Assembly (NCBI GenBank): GCA_902557645.1
Contig: CACEAP010000005.1
Span: forward strand, 74,181 to 138,180
DNA length: 64,000 nucleotides
DNA from: an uncultured SAR86 cluster bacterium
GTDB taxonomy: Bacteria > Pseudomonadota > Gammaproteobacteria > Magnimaribacterales > D2472
Reading direction: 5' to 3'
Shown: piece by piece, positions 33,932 to 41,528 of the stretch
Layout of the letters: every line of letters starts with the position of its first letter
How positions within the stretch are numbered: position 1 is the stretch's first letter
Program-made: the position numbers and the translations under genes
The notes under the pieces: generated by a model
What the model saw: only the letters and a program-made list of their open reading frames with translations
Told to the model about the DNA's origin: nothing
The model's database searches: none

Positions 33932-35422
33932 TTATATAGATTGAGCAACATTTAATAGATTATTAAATGCGGTTTTATCATTTAAATGAAATAAATTAAT
34001 TTCTTTTTTCCAATCAGAATCTCTAAACTTCTCTAAACCTGCTTTAAACCAACTCTCATCTTCACATTTTGTTCCATGAGCTTTTTCTATATCAATTCTT
34101 GTTAACCATGTTCGAATATCTATTTCCTCAATTTTTGTGAATATATCCCTACACTTCTCAAAATCCTTATTAATATAATGAGCAAAATAAAGAGCTCTTA
34201 ATGGTCTATCACTATTACTATCACTCAAAGGAATAGGTTCTAGTTCATACATTTTTTCAATAGTCTCTATTGCTTTGTCAGGTTGGCCATTTCGCAATAG
34301 AGAGTCTGCATATATTGATAAAACATGTGGGTTGTTAGGATTAGCGTTAAATGCTTTAGTTGCATAAACTTTACTCTGATCATACTGATGAAGAGTTAAA
34401 TTTGCTTCAGCTAAGATTCTGTTAGTGTTCCAATCATTATCATTCATTTCATTTGCTTTACTTAAAGTTTCTATAAAAGTAGCCATAGTATCTTCATCTT
34501 TATCAATAAAGCCTAAAGTCATTGCTTGTCCAATAGTGCAAGCTTTCCAGGAGTATGGTAGTGGATTAGTTTTATCGGCCTCAATAGCTGCATCTAGAAC
34601 TTTTATTGCTTCTGCATTAGCATCTTTTTCAAATTTTTGATTTAAGGCTCTACCTTTTAATGTATATTCGTAGGAGGTCATATTTTCTGTTGGTTTTCTA
34701 TGCGCTCTTTTTAAACTATTAATTTCTATTTCACCATGCATGGAATTTATTATTTTAGTAACGATTTCATCTTGAACTTCAAAAATATCAGTTTTAACTC
34801 TATCGTATTTATTACTCCAAATAACATTACCATCATCCATATCACATAACTCAACAGATATTCGAAGCCTATTATCAATTGAGCGTATACTTCCCGAAAC
34901 TATGTAATCTAGTCCGTATTCCTCTTTAAATTCACTAGTTGTAAAGTCTTTACCTCTTAAGCTGAAACATGTTTTACGCGTAGCAACAGCTATTTCTTGA
35001 ATCATAGAAAGTTCAGTAATAAGATCCTCAACTATACCATCAACGAGAAAAGCGCCATCGTTATCATTATTAAGATTTTCAAATGGAATAACGCCAATCT
35101 TTTGTTTGTAATTACTTGAGATATTTATACCAACCTCGTCAGTTAAAAGTACCTCTTGATCAATTGATTTTCTTTTTAGAATGTAGGTAACTATCAAAAC
35201 TAATGGAAGTCCAGTAGGAATAGCTATAAATAATAATTGCATGAAGGCTTCTGTAGAAAGTCCTAATACTGCCTGAGTAGAAACATTATCAACAACAATA
35301 CTTGAGACTTGTATAATAGCAAAACCGGTTACAACATAGGCTGTTGCAGTTTTTATAAGAAGATTAAATATATTATGTAATTTAATCTTAATAAAATAAA
35401 AAGCTAGTTTAAGTTTTTTCAT
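33932..35422 (-). CDS. Membrane TolB-like/TPR protein, without a cyclase domain
   Basis: A 496-residue protein. Two N-terminal membrane helices (about 22-42 and 60-85) precede a TolB/FlgO-like domain (GVIPFENLNNDNDGAFLVDGIVEDLITELSMI ... YIVSGSIRSIDNRLRISVELCD) and a tail of tetratricopeptide-like helices (about 250-480). This is the architecture found fused to class III adenylate cyclases or winged-helix regulators in many proteobacteria; here the effector domain is missing and the protein begins directly with the membrane part. Probably a scaffold or sensor at the inner membrane; the partner is unknown. Confidence 0.72.
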   Translation of the reverse strand: MKKLKLAFYFIKIKLHNIFNLLIKTATAYVVTGFAIIQVSSIVVDNVSTQAVLGLSTEAFMQLLFIAIPTGLPLVLIVTYILKRKSIDQEVLLTDEVGINISSNYKQKIGVIPFENLNNDNDGAFLVDGIVEDLITELSMIQEIAVATRKTCFSLRGKDFTTSEFKEEYGLDYIVSGSIRSIDNRLRISVELCDMDDGNVIWSNKYDRVKTDIFEVQDEIVTKIINSMHGEIEINSLKRAHRKPTENMTSYEYTLKGRALNQKFEKDANAEAIKVLDAAIEADKTNPLPYSWKACTIGQAMTLGFIDKDEDTMATFIETLSKANEMNDNDWNTNRILAEANLTLHQYDQSKVYATKAFNANPNNPHVLSIYADSLLRNGQPDKAIETIEKMYELEPIPLSDSNSDRPLRALYFAHYINKDFEKCRDIFTKIEEIDIRTWLTRIDIEKAHGTKCEDESWFKAGLEKFRDSDWKKEINLFHLNDKTAFNNLLNVAQSI

Positions 35423-35531
35423 ACCTATAAATAATAATATGAATTTTTAGAAAAAAATAGATCTATTACTTGTATATTAACCTTAGCATTACTCCCTTAA
35501 TAAATTAACTACTCGTATTTATGTTTCAGAG

Positions 35532-36551
35532 TTATGAATTTAAGATATTTATTTCATCTACACTCATATCTTCAGCAATATCCTCAAACAGTAAACTTGA
35601 AAGATATCTTTCAGCTGTATCAGCAAGCATACATAAAATAACAGATCCAGGTTTAGCTTTTCTTGCTATCTCCATAGCAACTGCAAATGTAGAACCTCCA
35701 GAAATTCCAGTTAATATACCTTCCTCTGCAGCTAATTTTTGTGACCATATAATTCCATCTTGACCAGAAACAGGAATAATATTATCAATATAATTTTTAT
35801 CAATAGATTCTTGCAGAACTAGTGGTATAAAATCTGTTGTCCATCCTTGAATAGGGTGAGGTTGCCAATCCGGATGAGATGAAGCAAAAGTTCCGTCTTT
35901 GTTTCTTTCTTGTTTATTTCCATTAGCAACTAATGGGGCGACATTAGGTTCAGCCATAATTAATTTAGTATCAGGCATTTCTTGTCTTATGGTCCGAGAG
36001 ACTCCGGTAAAGGTTCCCCCTGTTCCATATCCAGATACCCAATAATCTAAGCCTAAATCCTTAAAATCATTAATTATTTCTTTACCAGTCGTAGATTCAT
36101 GAATATCAGCATTTGCAGTATTTTCAAATTGCTTTGCATAAAACCATTTATTATCTAGGGCTAGTTGCAAGGCTTTTTTATAAGCACCAGATCCAGCCTC
36201 TGCAGCAGGAGTAGTTATAACTTTAGCACCTAAAAAACGCATCATTTTTCTTCGTTCTATAGATGCGCTTTCAGGCATTGTTATTACTAATGGATAATTC
36301 TTGGCTGCACAAACTAGAGCTAAGCCTATACCGGTATTACCACTTGTTGCCTCAACAACTGTTTGTCCTGGTTTTAAAGAACCATTGGTTTCAGCAGTAT
36401 TGATTATATTAATTGCTAATCTATCTTTTACAGAACTGCCTGGATTAAAAAATTCAGGTTTAACATATAAATCTATACCATTTGGTGCTAGTTTATTTAT
36501 TTTTACACTTGGTGTATTACCTATAGTTTCAAGAATACTCTGATATAGCAT
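35532..36551 (-). CDS. cysK: Cysteine synthase A-type PLP enzyme
   Basis: A 339-residue fold-type II PLP enzyme. NPGSSVKDRLAINII holds the PLP lysine, VEATSGNTGIGLAL binds the substrate carboxylate, YGTGGTFTGVSRTIRQ binds the phosphate and GILTGISGGSTFAVA is near the cofactor N1. It makes cysteine from O-acetylserine and sulfide. The sequence DGTFASSHPDWQPHPIQGWTTDFIP is longer than in E. coli CysK and close to the cystathionine beta-synthase-like subfamily, so another thiol-adding specificity cannot be excluded. It stands alone between non-coding gaps. Confidence 0.85.
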   Translation of the reverse strand: MLYQSILETIGNTPSVKINKLAPNGIDLYVKPEFFNPGSSVKDRLAINIINTAETNGSLKPGQTVVEATSGNTGIGLALVCAAKNYPLVITMPESASIERRKMMRFLGAKVITTPAAEAGSGAYKKALQLALDNKWFYAKQFENTANADIHESTTGKEIINDFKDLGLDYWVSGYGTGGTFTGVSRTIRQEMPDTKLIMAEPNVAPLVANGNKQERNKDGTFASSHPDWQPHPIQGWTTDFIPLVLQESIDKNYIDNIIPVSGQDGIIWSQKLAAEEGILTGISGGSTFAVAMEIARKAKPGSVILCMLADTAERYLSSLLFEDIAEDMSVDEINILNS

Positions 36552-36663
36552 AGTAATTTTTATAATAATGAATGTTTAAATTTTAACATAAAGAATAAAT
36601 ATCTAACTAGGCAAACTAAATGTATTCTTTATAAAAGGTTGATATAACTAGTTTCTTATAAAT

Positions 36664-37722
36664 TTAATTAATTTCATCTAAAATAATTTCTTCTGAATCA
36701 ATTGGTAAAGTAACTCTTGTTCCATCAATTGATGAGGTCCAATTTGTTATTACATCATCCATACCTCTGTAGAATATTTTTTCCATAATGTTACTTCTTG
36801 GTGCTGGTAATAAATGATAAAGAATTAAATGATCTACATTGGCTTTTATTGCAACTTCAGCTACTTCAAGTGCAGGAGTGTGATAGTCCTGAACATCAAT
36901 TAAAATCTTTGCCAAAGTTGTCCTTCCTGAAGTTAATGCAGCACTTCTTATTGCCTCTAAAAGAGGAATCGACATTGCTTCATGAATTAATACATCAGCA
37001 TTTATTGATGCACTTATTAATTTTTCGCTGTATATAGTATCGCCACTAATAACTATAGACCTACCTTTATAATCAAATCTAAATCCAAGCGCTGGCTCAA
37101 CAGGATCATGCAGAACTTCAAATGCAGTAACTTTTAACTCATTTGAGTTAATAAATATAGGATCATTTATGTCAATTATTTGAGTAACATAACCTGCATT
37201 TTTAAGCGCTGCAACATTATCACCATGATGAGCATTTCTAAATATATAGTCATTTGAATATGTTAAATCAAACCCATCAGTAACTGAATTTACTCCTTCA
37301 GGTCCATAAACTTTAAGTTTTCCTTCTCGTCCATTTACCCAACTTAGAAGATGCACATCAGCTAGATCAGAAATATGATCTGAATGTAAATGAGTAAAAA
37401 TGATACCTTTAACTTTTGGCCATGGAATATTATAAGAATTTAGATTATTCGCACTCCCATCACCTGTATCAATTATATAAATATCATCACCAGCCTCTAC
37501 CAATACGCATGTTTGAGCTCTACCAGGTGATGCGATAGGAGATCTAGATCCACAAATAATAGCTCTAAGAGAATCCTCAATATCTAAAAATGTTTCAGGA
37601 ATTACATTGTTAATAACTCTTGTCATTAATCTATCCTGAACAGTAGCATTGTTGTTCATGAGAAAAGCAATGATGCCAATTACTATTAAAACGAATATTA
37701 AAAATCTAATAAAATATTTCAT
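36664..37722 (-). CDS. Metallo-beta-lactamase-fold hydrolase with N-terminal membrane anchor
   Basis: A 352-residue protein with one N-terminal hydrophobic helix (about 4-24). The MBL core has IFTHLHSDHISDL (HxHxDH), a later DxH-type His near FEVLHDP, and VISGDTIYSEKL with the bridging Asp; LILYHLLP provides the last His. It resembles RNase Z/arylsulfatase-like MBL enzymes (AtsA family), typical for phosphodiester or sulfate ester hydrolysis. With an anchor it should act in the periplasm. The substrate is unknown. It is divergent from the DsbA-like isomerase gene. Confidence 0.8.
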   Translation of the reverse strand: MKYFIRFLIFVLIVIGIIAFLMNNNATVQDRLMTRVINNVIPETFLDIEDSLRAIICGSRSPIASPGRAQTCVLVEAGDDIYIIDTGDGSANNLNSYNIPWPKVKGIIFTHLHSDHISDLADVHLLSWVNGREGKLKVYGPEGVNSVTDGFDLTYSNDYIFRNAHHGDNVAALKNAGYVTQIIDINDPIFINSNELKVTAFEVLHDPVEPALGFRFDYKGRSIVISGDTIYSEKLISASINADVLIHEAMSIPLLEAIRSAALTSGRTTLAKILIDVQDYHTPALEVAEVAIKANVDHLILYHLLPAPRSNIMEKIFYRGMDDVITNWTSSIDGTRVTLPIDSEEIILDEIN

Positions 37723-37771
37723 ATTTAATCTATTATATATTTATAATTTTAATATAAATAAAAATAATTTA

Positions 37772-39118
37772 ATGATAGCAAAAAAAATCAGAGACTTTAT
37801 GTCCAGAAGAACTATAACTGCAAATGCAAGAAATGCAGCAATGAATAATTTTTCAAACTATGAGAATTTTAAGCAAATACAATCTAAAGCAGAATTTCTT
37901 AGAATAGAAGAGGGTAGACCTCATAAGGTTCTTTATTTCCATAAAGTTGATGACCCATATTCACACCTCACTATTCATACAATTAATCAACTTAAATCTA
38001 ATTACGATATATTATTTAAACCTATCTTAGTTGGTAATAATGATTCTGAAGCTGTTTATGAACCTCATCATTATAAAGATTACTGTTTAAGAGATGCTGT
38101 GCGTATAGCTCCATTTTATAATATTAGCTTTGAAAGTAAAAAATACCCAAATCACCATCTAATAAGTAAAGCAAATAACATCTTAACTAGTGTTAGCAAT
38201 GACGAGTTTTATGAGATAGCTAAAAAAGTTAGTTTTGCATTATGGAATAATAATGAAAGCGTTTTAAATGAATTATCGATTGAATATTCAGCTACAACTG
38301 AACAAACTCAAAAAAAGATTGATGAAGGAAATAAAATTCGAAATGATAAGAATTATTATTTTGGATCTGCTTTTTATTATGAAAAAGAGTTATATTGGGG
38401 AATTGACAGACTGCATTATCTTGAAAAAAGATTAACTAAATTAGGAGCTAAAAAAAATATAAATGATAATTATATTTATCCATTGATATTAAAAGCCCCA
38501 AAAAACATTTCATCTAATGCAAAAGTAAATCTTACTTACTACCCATCTCTCAATAGTCCCTATACATTTATCAGTGCAAAAAGAGTGCAGCAACTTTGTG
38601 ACGATTATCCAATAAATCTAATTACTAAACCTGTATTACCCATGCTTATGAGAAAATATGCAATATCAACAAATAAAGCCAGATACTTTCTTTCTGATGC
38701 TGCAAGAGAAGGCAGAACACATAACTCTGAAATTAAAAAAATATACTCACCTATTGGGAAACCTGCAAGAAGAGCATATTCATTATTTCCATTAATTGAT
38801 AATAGTGGTAAAGGTTTTGAATATATCTATGAGCTATTAAAAGCATCATTTCAAGATGGAATAAATATTGGAGATTACGATTATTTAAAAAAATTAGTAG
38901 CTAATTTAGGTTTAGATTGGGATTATATTAAACAAGACCTAAATACGAAAAAATGGAAAAAAGTACTAAATGATAATATTGATGATATGTTTAAAGGTGA
39001 TTGTTGGGGGGTACCAAGTTTTAAAATTACTAATGAAGATGGAAGTGATCCCTATTATGTTTGGGGCCAAGATAGAATGTGGTTACTAAAAGAAGAAATA
39101 AATAAAAGACTTTCATGA
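37772..39118 (+). CDS. Tandem DsbA-like (2-hydroxychromene-2-carboxylate isomerase type) protein
   Basis: A 448-residue protein made of two thioredoxin-fold repeats. Repeat 1 (about 33-245) opens VLYFHKVDDPYSHLTIHTINQLKSNY and repeat 2 (about 245-445) opens LTYYPSLNSPYTFISAKRVQQLC; the pattern F-x-S/D-P-Y-S/T is that of HCCA isomerase / kappa-class GST proteins. The C-terminal CWGVPSFKI holds the cis-Pro loop. No CxxC is present, so it is not a disulfide oxidase. It probably uses glutathione on a hydrophobic or aromatic substrate. The ATG at 37772 was preferred because the upstream extension has no homologous look. It overlaps the next gene by 4 nt. Confidence 0.75.
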   Translation: MIAKKIRDFMSRRTITANARNAAMNNFSNYENFKQIQSKAEFLRIEEGRPHKVLYFHKVDDPYSHLTIHTINQLKSNYDILFKPILVGNNDSEAVYEPHHYKDYCLRDAVRIAPFYNISFESKKYPNHHLISKANNILTSVSNDEFYEIAKKVSFALWNNNESVLNELSIEYSATTEQTQKKIDEGNKIRNDKNYYFGSAFYYEKELYWGIDRLHYLEKRLTKLGAKKNINDNYIYPLILKAPKNISSNAKVNLTYYPSLNSPYTFISAKRVQQLCDDYPINLITKPVLPMLMRKYAISTNKARYFLSDAAREGRTHNSEIKKIYSPIGKPARRAYSLFPLIDNSGKGFEYIYELLKASFQDGINIGDYDYLKKLVANLGLDWDYIKQDLNTKKWKKVLNDNIDDMFKGDCWGVPSFKITNEDGSDPYYVWGQDRMWLLKEEINKRLS

Positions 39119-40239
39119 AGAAATTATTGTCTGTATTAATTTTTAGTATCATTTTTTTTATTATTATTTTTAATTACTCTAGAAATGTAGATACTAATGT
39201 TAGTTACGATAGATTTAATCTAGTTGCGCCGGGTATTGTAAGAACGCCTGAAGAAAGGTTTAACAATATTCCAGATTATGTCTTTGATGCTAATTATATA
39301 AATATTGGTGATTTAAGAATACATTATTTAGATGAAGGACCAAGTGATGGTGAAATTATTTTTCTTCTCCATGGTCAGCCAACATGGAGCTTTTTATTTA
39401 GAAAAATGATTCCTACATTAACTCAAGCTGGTTATAGAGTAATAGCTCCAGATATGGTTGGTTTTGGTAAATCTGATAAATATATCTCTATAGACGATTA
39501 TTCTCATCAAATGCATGTTGATACAATGACATACTTAATAAGAGAGCTTGATTTAAAAAATATTACTGCTCATGTTCATGATTGGGGCGGGCTAGTTGGA
39601 TTAAGAGTTATTGCAGAGGAGCCTGATAGGTTTTCTAGAGTAATAGCTTCAAATACTGGATTAATTGCACCTGGTAGAGGTTTTGTAGCAACTCTATCAT
39701 CATATTTTGCTTGGCCTATTTTTAAACTATCAATTTGGTTACAAGGACCTGCAACATGGGAAGAATTTATTGGAGGAGATGGTTTTGGTAATTGGATAAG
39801 ATATTCTAGATATACTGATAATCTTGATATTGGTGGTTTAATGCAAATTTTAGGCTCTGTCTCAGATCAGGAAAGGTTAGGTTATGAAGCTCCTTATCCT
39901 AATGCTACATATAAAGCTGGTGCTCAAATTTTTCCTTATTTGATTCCAAGCGAGTTGAGAAAAAATGAAAAAGCATATAGAGATGTTTTTGAAAAATGGG
40001 ATAAGCCATTTTTAATTGCTAATAGTGATAATGATCCAGTAACTGGAAACAATCCTTCTATTACAGAAGGATTAAAACGTATTCCAACCGCAAAAGAGAT
40101 TGTTATCTATGGTCCTGGTCATTTTCTTCAAGAGGAAGCTGGACCTGAATATAGTCAACTTATTATAGATTTTATAAATGGTAATCCTAAAAGCTTCACT
40201 ATTGATAAAAAGTCTATTAGTAAAGAAGCTATTCTCTGA
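39115..40239 (+). CDS. Haloalkane dehalogenase-like alpha/beta hydrolase, membrane-anchored
   Basis: A 374-residue hydrolase with an N-terminal membrane helix (about 4-20). The core matches class I haloalkane dehalogenases: LHGQPTWSFLFRKMIPTL, APDMVGFGKSDK, HVHDWGGLVGLRV with nucleophile Asp156 and the adjacent halide-stabilising Trp157, and GPGHFLQEEAG with His336. The fold and triad (Asp, Asp/Glu, His) fit hydrolytic C-halogen cleavage, though a sibling epoxide-hydrolase activity is possible. Export or anchoring is unusual for this family. Translationally coupled to the DsbA-like isomerase, so the two may act on the same compound. Confidence 0.78.
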   Translation: MKKLLSVLIFSIIFFIIIFNYSRNVDTNVSYDRFNLVAPGIVRTPEERFNNIPDYVFDANYINIGDLRIHYLDEGPSDGEIIFLLHGQPTWSFLFRKMIPTLTQAGYRVIAPDMVGFGKSDKYISIDDYSHQMHVDTMTYLIRELDLKNITAHVHDWGGLVGLRVIAEEPDRFSRVIASNTGLIAPGRGFVATLSSYFAWPIFKLSIWLQGPATWEEFIGGDGFGNWIRYSRYTDNLDIGGLMQILGSVSDQERLGYEAPYPNATYKAGAQIFPYLIPSELRKNEKAYRDVFEKWDKPFLIANSDNDPVTGNNPSITEGLKRIPTAKEIVIYGPGHFLQEEAGPEYSQLIIDFINGNPKSFTIDKKSISKEAIL

Positions 40240-40330
40240 ATTTATGTATATATATTTAATATAGTTATATCAATTTAAGTCATTAAATTTGTTATATTTA
40301 AATTTCAATTATTTAAATAGGATTTTAATT

Positions 40331-41062
40331 ATGAAAAATATTTTTACTTTATTTGCATTTTGCTTTTTAGTAACAGGGTTTGTTAATGCTGAAGATGTAG
40401 CTATCGAGAGTGACGGTACGGTTGCGGAATTTAATTACCTTACCGTTACAGATCCAGGTGAGTTTATGAAATCGCTTAATAAATTTGATAAATCAGAATG
40501 CGCATCTAAATGGAGAGAAGAATCTGGTGTGAATGTTAGTTTGTGGTCGTTAAGAGGATCGGGCTCATCTCACTTTATATTAGTAGTTTATGAGAATTGG
40601 GATATGATGGAGAAGGGAAGAGCTATATTCACTTCATGCCCAGCATCAGCAATGATGTTAAAAAGCTTTAAAAGAACAACTGATACGAGCAGATCATGGA
40701 ATTGGATTTCAGAGAATGCACTTTCAGGCAGAAACTGGCAGACTAATACAGTCTTTAGAAAAATTAATTTTAAAGTTGATGAAGGACATGAAAGTCATTA
40801 TGCAGCAGCCTGGAAAAAATTAGTTGAAGCCCAGCTTGATAATATTCCTGGTTCATTTGGTTTAAATGCTATTTCATATGGAAATAGATATGCTTCTCAT
40901 ATGGTTTATCTTGGAGCTGATTCTATGAGTGAATTGTCAGAGGGTTTTTCCAAAATTACTTCTTCAACTGATTTTGGTGAATTTATTGAAGATGCAGGGA
41001 GTATAAGAACTGTTGTTAATAGTGAATTAGTACAATTAGTAAAAAACTTTGATGGTAAATAA
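40331..41062 (+). CDS. Secreted protein of unknown function
   Basis: A 243-residue protein with a clear signal peptide (MKNIFTLFAFCFLVTGFVNAED). The mature part looks like two similar halves, each with a strand-helix pattern (AEFNYLTVTDPGEFMKSLNKF / FRKINFKVDEGHESHYAAAWKKLV), suggestive of a double ferredoxin-like (dimeric alpha-beta barrel) fold. No catalytic motif is recognised. AGGA lies 7-10 nt before the ATG at 40331, which decides against the upstream in-frame start at 40289. It is followed within 1-2 nt by a cupin gene, so they are likely co-expressed. Confidence 0.68.
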   Translation: MKNIFTLFAFCFLVTGFVNAEDVAIESDGTVAEFNYLTVTDPGEFMKSLNKFDKSECASKWREESGVNVSLWSLRGSGSSHFILVVYENWDMMEKGRAIFTSCPASAMMLKSFKRTTDTSRSWNWISENALSGRNWQTNTVFRKINFKVDEGHESHYAAAWKKLVEAQLDNIPGSFGLNAISYGNRYASHMVYLGADSMSELSEGFSKITSSTDFGEFIEDAGSIRTVVNSELVQLVKNFDGK

Positions 41063-41063
41063 T

Positions 41064-41471
41064 ATGAATAAACTATTTTTAATATTAGTATTTTTATCAT
41101 CAAGTATTTATGGAGATGATCACATGCCTGAAACGCCATCATTTCCAGGATTATTATCTACAGAAATGTTTGATCTAGGTAATAATATGACAATGCATAT
41201 TGAAAGAAGAGAGTCCTGTAATCAAGGCGGAACACCTAAGCACTTCCATCCTGCTGCGGGAACTTTGGTATATGTATTAGATGGTACTTCTCAATCAAAG
41301 TCTTCTGGAAAATGGCAAAACTATAGTAAAAATCAATATTGGTTTGAAAAATCTGATTGGGTTCACGGCGGTGAAGAAGACACACCTGAACTTCCAGCTG
41401 GTACATGCCAAGAATTATTAGTAGTAAGAATTGCTGAAAAAGGAAAAGATCATACAGTATTTATTGAATGA
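41064..41471 (+). CDS. Secreted cupin-domain protein
   Basis: A 135-residue protein with a short signal peptide (MNKLFLILVFLSSSIYGDD). The cupin core shows PKHFHPAAGTLVYVLDGTSQ (HxH and a later Glu/Tyr) and WFEKSDWVHGGEEDTP with a second His, enough for a metal site. Two Cys may form a disulfide (C near 49 and 117). Cupins in this size range bind small molecules or act as dioxygenases; the role here is unknown. It begins right after the upstream secreted protein and ends before a strong terminator. Confidence 0.72.
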   Translation: MNKLFLILVFLSSSIYGDDHMPETPSFPGLLSTEMFDLGNNMTMHIERRESCNQGGTPKHFHPAAGTLVYVLDGTSQSKSSGKWQNYSKNQYWFEKSDWVHGGEEDTPELPAGTCQELLVVRIAEKGKDHTVFIE

Positions 41472-41487
41472 TTAAATTTTAATTAAT

Positions 41488-41513
41488 AAAAGCCCACATT
41501 TGTGGGCTTTTTT
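41488..41513. terminator. Strong bidirectional terminator
   Basis: AAAAGCCCACA (41488-41498) pairs with TGTGGGCTTTT (41501-41511) with a 2-nt loop, and T-runs lie on both strands. It separates the cupin gene from the convergent M14 peptidase gene. Confidence 0.93.
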
Positions 41514-41528
41514 ATACTTATATTTATC

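Noticed and set aside
37649-37771. Longer start for the tandem DsbA-like gene
   Set aside because: The added segment is antisense to the membrane-anchor end of the divergent MBL hydrolase gene and is low-complexity; the ATG at 37772 follows the intergenic gap.
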